22,741 nt of DNA, from NCBI GenBank assembly GCA_049317645.1, contig JBMOHV010000030.1:1-22741 (forward strand), read 5' to 3'. Positions 7,765 through 14,817 of this stretch are shown here, piece after piece. The notes beneath the pieces were generated by a model. It made no database searches and had not been told where the DNA came from. It worked only from the letters and a program-made list of their open reading frames with translations. Origin of the DNA: SYHX01 sp049317645. Its GTDB lineage: Bacteria; Bacteroidota; Bacteroidia; UBA7662. The number at the start of each line of letters is the position of its first letter. The first letter of the stretch is position 1. Both the position numbers and the translations under genes were made by a program.

Positions 7765-9591
7765 TCACATACGTTCGGGGGCGGCGATTCCGATCAGCCC
7801 CAAGGATTCTTTGAGCAGGGCGCAGGCTTGCCTGCACAAAGCCAAGCGAAAGGCCCTGGCCTCTGGGTCAGGTTCCTGCAAAACGGGGCATTCGTGGTAG
7901 AACCGATTGAAGGCCGTCGCCAATCCATAGGCAAAGTCCGCCACATGGGACGGATTGTTCTCCTTGGCGGCTGCCTCGACGGTTGGTTTCCACTGTGAAA
8001 ATTGACGCAAAAGGAGACGCTCGGTGGCGTGCCAGTTTTCATAGACCGTGGTCAACGCGTTGATCGCCTCCTGGGCATTCTCTGAACTTGCCTTGGCCAA
8101 AACGGAGGACAAACGGGCATGGGCGTATTGAACGAAGGGACCGGTATGGCCCTGCAGATCCAAGGCTTCCACCGGATTGTAAACCATTCGCTTGGTCGGA
8201 TCCACCTTGAGCAAATAGAATTTGAGGGCGGCCAAACCAATCTGCAGGGCCAAGGTAGATTTCTGGTCGTTGGACAGGTGGGTCAGTTTATCGGATTCGG
8301 CCAATTTGGCTGCGGCCAGGGTCTGAACCTCGTCCATCAAATCATCCGCATCGACCACCGTTCCCTCCCGGGATTTCATCCTTCCCTGGGGTAGGTCCAC
8401 CATGCCGTACGAAAGGTGATAACAACGGGCGGCCCAAGGAAAACCAAGCTTGTCAAGGATCGCAAACAAAACCTTGAAATGATAATCCTGTTCGTTGGCC
8501 ACGGTATAAATCATCCGATCAAAACCCCAATCGTGCTGGCGTTGTTCGGCTGTCCCCAAATCCTGGGTGATGTAGACGGAAGTCCCGTCGCTTCGTAACA
8601 AAATTTTGGAATCCAATCCCCGGTCTTGCAAATCCACCCAAACAGCTCCGGATTCATCCCTTCGGAACAGACCTTGTTGCAAACCCCTTTCCACCAGGCT
8701 CTTGCCAAGCAAATAGGTTTCGGACTCGAAATAATTCCGGTCAAAGCCAATGCCCAACCGTTGGTAGGTGACCTCAAAGCCTTCGTAAACCCAGGCGTTC
8801 ATTTTCTTCCAGAGTTCAACAACCGCTGGATCGCTCTGCTCCCAAAGCTGAAGCATTTGCCGGGCCTCAACCAGAATAGGGGCTTGGTTCTCGGCCTCCT
8901 CCTGGCTGCGGCCTTGGCCCACAAGCTCCTGAATCTGGTCCTGGTAGGCCCGTTCGAATTCCACATAAAAATGCCCCACCCAGTGATCTCCTTTGACACC
9001 GGCCGAGCGTGGGTCCTGGCCTTGGCCAAATTTCTGCCAAGCCAACATGCTTTTGCAGATATGGATTCCTCGGTCGTTAATCACCTGTACTCGAATCACC
9101 CGGTGACCCAAGGAGGACAGGATGCGGTACATGGCATCCCCCAACAAATTGTTACGAACATGCCCCAAATGAAGGGGCTTGTTGGTGTTGGGGGAACTGT
9201 ATTCCAAAACAATCGTTTCGGGATGGAATTCTGGATCGCCGCTCTTCTGGCTCAGCGTATAACCCTGGGCCCAACGCCAACGCCAATAGGCCTGGCTCAA
9301 CGAGAGATTGAGAAAACCCCCGACCGCATGAGCCTGGCTGAGGAGGGGCGAACCGTCCTCCATCCGAAGGGTGGGCCAAAAATCGCTCAGACGTTCCGCC
9401 AAAACCGCGGGGGACAAACCGGCTTGTTTAGCGGGACCGAAAAGCACCAGCGTGATTTCACCTTCAAATTCGGGACGCGTTTCTTGCCAAACCGGACGAG
9501 GCTGCGCGTTCTTCCATTCCGACTGCTCGGCGAACCACGCCAAGAGGGGTTGCTCCAGCCTCTGGGCCAGCATGGGACTCCATTCCATCAT
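7765..9591 (-). CDS. argS: Arginine--tRNA ligase
   Basis: 608 residues, somewhat longer than the typical ~550-590. It charges tRNA-Arg with arginine, a class I synthetase in the cytoplasm. The HIGH signature is HLGH (141-144) within SPNTNKPLHLGHVRNN, preceded by an N-terminal additional domain. The KMSK-equivalent loop is GRMKSREG (403-410). The C-terminal anticodon-binding DALR domain shows GPFVQYAHARLSSVL and ends near FRLALCRQACALLKESLGLIGI, the usual family ending. It begins with two Met codons; the first (9591) is used here. It starts 9 bp after the arginase stop, which suggests cotranscription and a shared arginine theme. Confidence 0.97.
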   Translation of the reverse strand: MMEWSPMLAQRLEQPLLAWFAEQSEWKNAQPRPVWQETRPEFEGEITLVLFGPAKQAGLSPAVLAERLSDFWPTLRMEDGSPLLSQAHAVGGFLNLSLSQAYWRWRWAQGYTLSQKSGDPEFHPETIVLEYSSPNTNKPLHLGHVRNNLLGDAMYRILSSLGHRVIRVQVINDRGIHICKSMLAWQKFGQGQDPRSAGVKGDHWVGHFYVEFERAYQDQIQELVGQGRSQEEAENQAPILVEARQMLQLWEQSDPAVVELWKKMNAWVYEGFEVTYQRLGIGFDRNYFESETYLLGKSLVERGLQQGLFRRDESGAVWVDLQDRGLDSKILLRSDGTSVYITQDLGTAEQRQHDWGFDRMIYTVANEQDYHFKVLFAILDKLGFPWAARCYHLSYGMVDLPQGRMKSREGTVVDADDLMDEVQTLAAAKLAESDKLTHLSNDQKSTLALQIGLAALKFYLLKVDPTKRMVYNPVEALDLQGHTGPFVQYAHARLSSVLAKASSENAQEAINALTTVYENWHATERLLLRQFSQWKPTVEAAAKENNPSHVADFAYGLATAFNRFYHECPVLQEPDPEARAFRLALCRQACALLKESLGLIGIAAPERM

Positions 9592-9600
9592 AGCCGCAAA

Positions 9601-10578
9601 TTAAACATCTTCCTCCCTGCCGGAGGGCACTTGCTGATCAATCGCATTGGCGACTTTGACCAAAATCTCAAAAGCCATTTCGGCCATCAGGTTTTCTTTG
9701 TCCAGGGTTGGGTTGATTTCAACCATTTCAAAGCAACAAACCTTGGGGTTGCGTACCAGGTTTTGGAGGAGCTTGCCTGCCTCGCGTTCGTTGATACCAC
9801 CGGCAACCGGCGTACCCGTTCCCTGGCTCAGCTTGGAGTCCAGGCTATCGACATCGAATGAAATATAGATGATATCGCAGGCTGCCAGCGCGTTCAAGGC
9901 GTCCAAGGCCACCCGCTCCACCCCCTTGCGGCGTAATTCGGCTACGGTAAAGACTTTGACCTTGTTCTCACGGATCAAGGAGGCTTCTTCGGTCTCCAAA
10001 TCCCTCAAAGCAATGTAAACCAAGTCCTGGTAACGAAGCATGGGCGCAGACCCTGCCATTTGTTGCAAGGCATGCCAGCGCTTGACCGTGGCTGGTTCGG
10101 GTTCCCGCACCGCGCTCGCTCTGTTGTCTTCGCCCAATGCCAGAGCCAGGGGCATCCCGTGCAAATTGCCCGATGGCGTGGTCCACGGGGAATGAAGGTC
10201 GGCATGGGCATCGATCCAAATCACGCCGAGCCGTTGCCCTGGCCGCGCCTTGCGGATGCCAGCCAAGGTACCGGCCGCCGTGCTGTGATCCCCCGCCAAA
10301 ACCAAGGGGTAGGCGCCTTCGTCCATGCATCCCTGCACCGCATCCCTCACATTCTCCATCACCTCCCCCACCCCCTTGAGGTATCGGGCAAAGGGAGAAC
10401 CTTCCGGGCCGTAGAGTAATTCGTTGCGGTGAGGGACCTCGGTCCTCGGCATTTTGTGAAAAAACCGGCTTGCAAAATCGTGGGCGGCTATTTTGACCGC
10501 ATCCACGCCCAGACTGGCTCCCCGGGTCCCTGCTCCCAGTTCTGATTTCACTTCAATGAGGTGCAGGCGGGATTGCAT
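9601..10578 (-). CDS. Arginase (ureohydrolase family)
   Basis: 325 residues, within the ~300-330 arginase range. It hydrolyses arginine to ornithine and urea using a binuclear manganese centre. The ligands are in place: His98 in AGDHS, Asp123, His125 and Asp127 in WIDAHADLH, Asp242 and Asp244 in SFDVDSLDS. The substrate-side SGNLHGMP (His140) and GTGTPVAGGINEREA are arginase-like. The N-terminal VKSELGAGTRGASLG block is the form I associate with Bacteroidota arginases. Agmatinase or another ureohydrolase is the alternative, since an arginine decarboxylase that makes agmatine lies divergently next door, but the motifs favour arginase. It is probably the first gene of the arginase > argS > floA run. 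No TAnnTTTG element was found on its side of the 108-bp divergent gap. Confidence 0.9.
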   Translation of the reverse strand: MQSRLHLIEVKSELGAGTRGASLGVDAVKIAAHDFASRFFHKMPRTEVPHRNELLYGPEGSPFARYLKGVGEVMENVRDAVQGCMDEGAYPLVLAGDHSTAAGTLAGIRKARPGQRLGVIWIDAHADLHSPWTTPSGNLHGMPLALALGEDNRASAVREPEPATVKRWHALQQMAGSAPMLRYQDLVYIALRDLETEEASLIRENKVKVFTVAELRRKGVERVALDALNALAACDIIYISFDVDSLDSKLSQGTGTPVAGGINEREAGKLLQNLVRNPKVCCFEMVEINPTLDKENLMAEMAFEILVKVANAIDQQVPSGREEDV

Positions 10579-10650
10579 CCGTTGGGCAGGGGTTGGAATA
10601 AGGTTGAGGTTAAATCGGAATGAAGGGGGTGTAGGGGGGTCAGAAATCTT

Positions 10651-10658
10651 TAAATTTG
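10651..10658 (+). promoter_or_regulatory. Candidate -7 element of the arginine decarboxylase gene
   Basis: TAAATTTG matches TAnnTTTG. A start near 10664 leaves a ~22-nt leader to the TTG start codon at 10687. No clear -33 TTTG is visible; the upstream stretch is G-rich (10624-10640). Confidence 0.4.
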
Positions 10659-10686
10659 CGCCCCTTCATCCCCAAAACGCCTCCAC

Positions 10687-12069
10687 TTGCAAAGCTACGC
10701 AGAATTTTTGGACCTCAGTGTGGGTTTCCCCCAGGACGGTTGGAAATTGCTGGACGACGAATTGTACTTCCGCGATATCAACCTCATGGAGCTGGCCGAA
10801 ACCTTCGGCACCCCCTTGCGATTCACCTACCTCCCCGTGATTTCTCAAAAAATCCAGGAGGCCAAACGGCTCTTTGGTCAGGCCATGAAGGAACATCAAT
10901 ACAAAGGAACCTACACGTATTGCTACTGCACCAAATCCTCGCATTTTCGACACATCCTCGAAGAGGCTTTGGCCAACGATATCCACCTGGAGACCTCCTC
11001 GGCCTTTGATATACCTATTATTGAAGCGCTGGAGCGCAAAGGATTGATCCAAAAGGATATCATGATCGTTTGCAACGGTTTCAAAAAGGAACTCTACAAG
11101 GAGAACATCGTGGATCTATTGCACGATGGTTTTCGGAATATCATCCCCGTCCTCGACAACAAAGAAGAATTCAATTACTACGACAACGAGGTTGAATCCG
11201 AAATGCAGTTGGGAATCCGTTTATCGGCCGAAGAAAAGCCCGATTTCCCCTTTTATACCAGCCGGCTGGGCATACGGGCCGATGAAATTGTGGATTTTTA
11301 CCAGCACAAAATCAAAGAGGACGGCCGGTTCAAGCTCAAGCTTTTGCATTTTTTTGTTTCCTCCGGTTTCAACGACACCCCTCACTTCTGGAACGAACTC
11401 GAAAAACTGGTCCTGACCTACGCCAAATTGCGCAAGGTCTGTCCGGACCTGCACATGCTTGACATTGGCGGCGGCTTGCCCTTCAAGAACTCTTTGGAAT
11501 TCAATTACGATTACACCTACATGGTGGGCGAAATTGTTGGGCGGATCAAAACCATTTGCCAAGAAAACGGGGTGCCCGAGCCGGACTTGGTGACCGAATT
11601 TGGTTCTTACACCGTCGCCGAGGCCTCGGGGATCATTTTCAAGGTTTTGGGTCGCAAACAGCAGAACGATCGCGAAAAATGGCTCATGGTGGACGGCAGC
11701 CTGATCACCATGCTACCCGATGTGTGGGCCATGAACCAGAATTTTATCATGCTTCCCCTCAACAATTGGGATGCCGAATACGAAAAGGTTAATATTGGCG
11801 GGATTACCTGCGATAGCCTGGATTACTACAAAACGGAGCCCAACAACGCCTCCACCTGGATGCCCAAAACCCGCAAAGCCCAATACCTGGCCTTTTTTCA
11901 TACCGGGGCTTACCAAGAGACGCTGAGCGGGACCGGAGGCATCCACCACTGCCTCATTCCCACCCCCCGACACGTTTTGATCCGCAAAACCAAGGACAAC
12001 CAGGTGGATTATCGTTTGTTTCAAGAAGAACAAAGCAGCAAACAAGTTCTCAAGATTTTAGGATATTAG
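10687..12069 (+). CDS. speA: Arginine decarboxylase, biosynthetic, short Bacteroidota form (PLP fold III)
   Basis: 460 residues, far shorter than the ~630-660 of enterobacterial SpeA but the size of the Bacteroidota homologues. It decarboxylates arginine to agmatine, the entry to polyamine synthesis. The alanine-racemase-like barrel carries the PLP lysine at Lys83 (YCYCTKSSHF), a glycine-rich phosphate loop DIGGGLPFKN, and C-terminal FHTGAYQETLSGTGG, the usual dimer/active-site region. The start is a TTG: the frame has a stop (TAA) at 10651-10653 and no ATG or GTG before 10687, and the N-terminus QSYAEFLDLSVGFP aligns with the expected family start. It is divergent from arginase, so the two competing fates of arginine share one 108-bp control region. 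Other PLP fold III decarboxylases (for example carboxynorspermidine type) are less likely. Confidence 0.88.
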   Translation: MQSYAEFLDLSVGFPQDGWKLLDDELYFRDINLMELAETFGTPLRFTYLPVISQKIQEAKRLFGQAMKEHQYKGTYTYCYCTKSSHFRHILEEALANDIHLETSSAFDIPIIEALERKGLIQKDIMIVCNGFKKELYKENIVDLLHDGFRNIIPVLDNKEEFNYYDNEVESEMQLGIRLSAEEKPDFPFYTSRLGIRADEIVDFYQHKIKEDGRFKLKLLHFFVSSGFNDTPHFWNELEKLVLTYAKLRKVCPDLHMLDIGGGLPFKNSLEFNYDYTYMVGEIVGRIKTICQENGVPEPDLVTEFGSYTVAEASGIIFKVLGRKQQNDREKWLMVDGSLITMLPDVWAMNQNFIMLPLNNWDAEYEKVNIGGITCDSLDYYKTEPNNASTWMPKTRKAQYLAFFHTGAYQETLSGTGGIHHCLIPTPRHVLIRKTKDNQVDYRLFQEEQSSKQVLKILGY

Positions 12070-12088
12070 GGCAATCCGCCTATCTTTG
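12057..12088 (+). promoter_or_regulatory. Candidate promoter of the 58-residue basic protein gene
   Basis: TTTA (12057-12060), a 20-bp spacer, then TATCTTTG (12081-12088), an exact TAnnTTTG element. The upstream part lies in the last codons of speA. Transcription would start near 12094, leaving a ~57-nt leader to the ATG at 12151. The same TTTA/TATCTTTG pair with a 21-bp spacer precedes the SRP RNA gene. Confidence 0.5.
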
Positions 12089-12150
12089 ACCTCCTTTTGG
12101 AATCACCCCACCTACGGAATCCCTTTCCCCTCACACCGAAACCACCCACC

Positions 12151-12327
12151 ATGGCCGTCAGTACCCTTAAGCGCAAAGCTGCCAAGAACCGCATCAAATC
12201 CGCCCAGAGAAACCAAAAACTCAAAGGCACCACCCTGGGATCCTACGCCAACCCCAACCGGGTGGCCCGCGTTTCGATCTCCGACACCTTGGCTCAACAG
12301 AGCCAAAGCGAGAACGCAGAGGCCTAA
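12151..12327 (+). CDS. Small basic protein, unrecognised (58 aa)
   Basis: ATG at 12151 to TAA at 12327. I do not recognise the family. The N-terminal half is strongly basic (STLKRKAAKNRIKSAQRNQK, residues 4-23) and could be a single helix suited to binding nucleic acid. The C-terminal half is Ser/Gln/Glu-rich and acidic at the end (SENAEA). There is no signal peptide or membrane segment. A longer in-frame start at 12097 would add 18 proline-rich residues and looks unlikely. Support for its being real: a plausible own promoter, lysine/arginine bias in one frame, and a stop just 6 bp from the convergent carboxylase stop. It resembles ribosome-associated small proteins in composition only; it is not S20. 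Confidence 0.6.
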   Translation: MAVSTLKRKAAKNRIKSAQRNQKLKGTTLGSYANPNRVARVSISDTLAQQSQSENAEA

Positions 12328-12333
12328 GTCTCT

Positions 12334-13953
12334 TTAGACCTGCAGGACACCCATATTGAACCTTTCGGTGATGGGCGCATGATTCGCTGCATCCAATCCC
12401 AAGGATAAAGCCTCCCGGGTTTTGACCGGATCGATCAATCCATCCACCCATAAGCGGGATGCCGCGTAAATCGGCTTGGTTTGCTCGGTATAGCGGGCTT
12501 TGATTTCCGTCAATCGTTCCCTTTCGGCCTCCGGATCTTCGGCCAAACCCTGGGCACTGCGGGCACTGTTTTGGATTTGCAACAAAACTTTGGAAGCCTG
12601 CTCCCCTCCCATAACGGCGATTTCGGCACTGGGCCAGGCCAAGATCAGGCGAGGATCGTAGGCTTTGCCACACATGGCGTAATTCCCTGCTCCGTAACTG
12701 TGGCCGGTGATGATAGTGAATTTGGGAACCACCGAATTGGCCACGGCATTGACCATCTTGGCTCCATCTTTGATAATACCACCGTGCTCTGAGCGGGAAC
12801 CGACCATAAAGCCGGTGACATCCTGCAAAAAAACCAAGGGAATCCCGCGCTGATTGCAATTGGCGATGAAGCGAGTGGCTTTGTCAGCGGAATCCGAATA
12901 AATCACCCCGCCGAACTGCATTTCTCCCTGAGCGTTTTTGACCACCTTTCGCTGATTGGCCACCACACCGACCGCCCATCCATCCAATCGAGCGTAACAA
13001 CAAACAATGCTCTGGCCGTAGGTCTCCTTGTAAGGAACCATACTTCCCTCGTCCAAAAGACATTCGAGCAGGCCCGTCACATCGTAGGGACGGCTGTTCC
13101 CGGCGGGGAATCGATCGTAAAGGGCCTCCGGTGGACTGGCGGGGGCCAACGGGGCCACCCGATCAAATCCGGCCAGGGTTGGTGCCGCCAATTGACCAAC
13201 GAGCTGGCGTATACGCTCCAGACAGGCCGCATCGTTGGGCATTTTGTGATCCGTAACACCGCTTATATCGCAATGCGTATCCGCCCCCCCCAACCGTTCG
13301 TTGTCCACTTCCTCCCCGATAGCGGCTTTGACCAGGTAGGAACCCGCCAAAAAGATGCTACCGTTGCCCTCAACAATGAGGGCTTCGTCGGACATGATGG
13401 GCAGGTAGGCACCGCCCGCAACACAAGACCCCATAACGGCCGCGATTTGAACGATTCCCATGGAGGACATGCGGGCATTGTTACGGAAAACCCGACCAAA
13501 ATGCTCTTTGTCTGCAAATATTTCGTTCTGCATGGGCAGGTAGATTCCAGCGCTGTCCACCAGGTAAACAATGGGCAGACGGTTTTCCATGGCAATTTCC
13601 TGGGCTCGCAGGTTTTTTTTGCCGGTGATGGGGAACCAGGCCCCCGCCTTGACGGTTGGGTCGTTGGCCACCACCACGCAAAGTCGGTTTTGGATTCGTC
13701 CCAAAACCACCACCACACCGCCGGCAGGGCACCCCCCTTCCTCTTCGAATTGACCCCAGCCGGCCAAGGCTCCGATCTCTAGGCGAGGGCTTCCGGCATC
13801 CAACAAGGCATCCACCCTTTCACGAGCGGACATTTTGCCTTTGGCATGCAGCTTGGCCAGGGCCTTGGGGCCTCCACCGGCAGCCGCTACCTCTTCCATG
13901 CGACGGAGGTTGTGAAGTAAATCCTCAAAATAGGTGCGGTTCTCGGCGTTCAT
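12334..13953 (-). CDS. Acyl-CoA carboxylase beta (carboxyltransferase) subunit, methylcrotonyl-CoA carboxylase type
   Basis: 539 residues, usual for MCC-beta (~535-550). It transfers carboxyl from carboxybiotin to an acyl-CoA; if MCC, to 3-methylcrotonyl-CoA in leucine degradation. Tandem crotonase-fold halves are visible. The N-terminal half has AKGKMSARERVDALLDAGSP, VVVANDPTVKAGAWFPIT, ENRLPIVYLVDSAGIYLP and the oxyanion loop MGSCVAGGAYLP. The C-terminal half has VANQRKVVKN, GIPLVFLQDVTGFMVG, GHSYGAGNYAMCG and EIAVMGGEQASKVL. The biotin-carrying alpha subunit is not in the window. The motifs ITGKKNLRAQEIA and SYLVKAAIGEEVDNE fit MCC better than propionyl- or acetyl-CoA carboxylase, but specificity is inferred. 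Confidence 0.92.
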   Translation of the reverse strand: MNAENRTYFEDLLHNLRRMEEVAAAGGGPKALAKLHAKGKMSARERVDALLDAGSPRLEIGALAGWGQFEEEGGCPAGGVVVVLGRIQNRLCVVVANDPTVKAGAWFPITGKKNLRAQEIAMENRLPIVYLVDSAGIYLPMQNEIFADKEHFGRVFRNNARMSSMGIVQIAAVMGSCVAGGAYLPIMSDEALIVEGNGSIFLAGSYLVKAAIGEEVDNERLGGADTHCDISGVTDHKMPNDAACLERIRQLVGQLAAPTLAGFDRVAPLAPASPPEALYDRFPAGNSRPYDVTGLLECLLDEGSMVPYKETYGQSIVCCYARLDGWAVGVVANQRKVVKNAQGEMQFGGVIYSDSADKATRFIANCNQRGIPLVFLQDVTGFMVGSRSEHGGIIKDGAKMVNAVANSVVPKFTIITGHSYGAGNYAMCGKAYDPRLILAWPSAEIAVMGGEQASKVLLQIQNSARSAQGLAEDPEAERERLTEIKARYTEQTKPIYAASRLWVDGLIDPVKTREALSLGLDAANHAPITERFNMGVLQV

Positions 13954-14002
13954 AAAACAGGGGGGAAAGGGAAAATGAAGGGATGGCTCAAACGAGCGCC
14001 TT

Positions 14003-14010
14003 CAAATTTA
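14003..14010 (-). promoter_or_regulatory. Candidate -7 element of the carboxylase gene, overlapping the SRP RNA promoter
   Basis: Read on the minus strand these bases are TAAATTTG, an exact TAnnTTTG match. A start near 13997 gives a ~43-nt leader to the ATG at 13953. No good -33 TTTG is seen. The same bases carry the TTTA of the divergent SRP RNA promoter. Confidence 0.35.
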
Positions 14011-14039
14011 GGCAAGACCGCCCGCATCCCCTATCTTTG
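14007..14039 (+). promoter_or_regulatory. Promoter of the SRP RNA gene
   Basis: TTTA (14007-14010), a 21-bp spacer and TATCTTTG (14032-14039) fit the Bacteroidota -33/-7 layout. The RNA's first paired bases start at 14046, about 7 bp after the -7 element, as expected. Confidence 0.65.
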
Positions 14040-14045
14040 TGGTGA

Positions 14046-14150
14046 GGGTAAGTCTTGTACGACCAGCTCCTGCTTAATCCCCCAGGGTAGGAATGCAGCA
14101 AGGGTAGGCGGTTGTAGCGGTGCGATGCAAGTAGCTTACCCTTTTTTTTT
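14046..14150 (+). ncRNA. ffs: Signal recognition particle RNA, small bacterial (4.5S-like) type
   Basis: About 105 nt. The apical domain has the conserved core: CAGG (14083-14086), a 3-bp stem GTA/TGC (14087-14089 with 14094-14096), the GNRA-type tetraloop GGAA (14090-14093) and AGCA (14097-14100). This is the Ffh-binding symmetric loop layout. The ends close with GGGTAAG (14046-14052) pairing to CTTACCC (14135-14141), with more pairing along the arms (for example CTTG 14054-14057 with CAAG 14128-14131). A run of nine T follows. It has no Alu domain, as in most Gram-negatives. It works with Ffh and FtsY to target nascent membrane proteins. The exact 5' and 3' ends are estimated. Confidence 0.93.
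14135..14150 (+). terminator. Intrinsic terminator formed by the SRP RNA closing helix
   Basis: CTTACCC at 14135-14141, the 3' strand of the closing helix, is followed directly by nine T (14142-14150). The helix of the RNA itself seems to serve as the terminator stem. The transaldolase ATG lies only 10 bp further on. Confidence 0.65.
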
Positions 14151-14160
14151 ATTTCTACTT

Positions 14161-14817
14161 ATGGAGTTTTTTGTCGATACAGCCAACCTTGATCAAATCC
14201 GCAAAGCCATGGACCTCGGCGTCCTGGATGGCGTGACGACCAACCCTAGCCTGATGGCCAAAGAAGGCATCCGGGGCAACGACGCGGTGATGGAACATTA
14301 CCTCAACATCGCCAAGATGGTGGGTCAAAACGTAAGCGCCGAAGTCATTGCCACCGATTACGAGGGCATGATTCGAGAAGGCCAGGTCCTAGCGGCCTTG
14401 CACCCCGCCATTGTCGTCAAAGTCCCCATGACCCGGGAAGGAATCCGGGCGATTCACACCTTTCATAGCGAAGGAATTCGCACCAATTGCACCTTGGTTT
14501 TTAGTGCAGGGCAGGCCCTGTTGGCGGCCAAGGCCGGGGCGACCTACCTGTCCCCTTTCATTGGCCGCTTGGACGACCTCAACATGGATGGTTTGGAATT
14601 GATTGCCCAAATTGTTCAGATTTATCGCACCCAGGGTTTCACGACCAAAATCCTCGCAGCCTCCATTCGCAGCAGCCTGCACATTGTCCGCTGCGCCGAG
14701 GTCGGTGCCGATGTCGTCACCTGCCCCCTATCGGCGATGGAAGGCCTTCTTTACCATCCCTTGACCGACAAAGGCTTGGCCCAATTTCTGGAAGACCACG
14801 CCCGTAACAACGCCTAA
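14161..14817 (+). CDS. Transaldolase, small TalC/Fsa-like subfamily
   Basis: 218 residues, the length of the short transaldolase family (~214-220). It transfers a dihydroxyacetone unit between sugar phosphates in the pentose phosphate pathway via a Schiff base at Lys87 (VVKVPM). Other landmarks are FFVDTANL at the start, GVTTNPSL (24-31), TNCTLVFSAGQALLAAKAGA and SPFIGRLDD. The last motif is the transaldolase form, where fructose-6-phosphate aldolases usually have a PYVNR-type version, so transaldolase is preferred. The frame is open upstream to 13975, but that would run through the SRP RNA; MEFFVDTAN is the family's normal N-terminus. The gene lies 10 bp after the SRP terminator with no room for its own promoter. 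Its stop overlaps the convergent glycosyltransferase stop by 4 bp. Confidence 0.93.
   Translation: MEFFVDTANLDQIRKAMDLGVLDGVTTNPSLMAKEGIRGNDAVMEHYLNIAKMVGQNVSAEVIATDYEGMIREGQVLAALHPAIVVKVPMTREGIRAIHTFHSEGIRTNCTLVFSAGQALLAAKAGATYLSPFIGRLDDLNMDGLELIAQIVQIYRTQGFTTKILAASIRSSLHIVRCAEVGADVVTCPLSAMEGLLYHPLTDKGLAQFLEDHARNNA

Noticed and set aside
8626..9861. 411-codon plus-strand open frame
   Set aside because: It lies antisense to argS and the arginase end, both of which have full family motifs; the translation has no recognisable domain. It is a composition shadow.
12097..12150. Upstream ATG for the 58-residue protein
   Set aside because: It adds a proline-rich low-complexity stretch with no sign of selection, and the ATG at 12151 is well placed.
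12151..12327. Ribosomal protein S20
   Set aside because: It shares the small size and basic start, but it is too short and lacks the S20 helical-repeat pattern.
13975..14160. Extended N-terminus of the transaldolase from 13975
   Set aside because: It would translate the SRP RNA gene and its promoter, and the family N-terminus starts at 14161.
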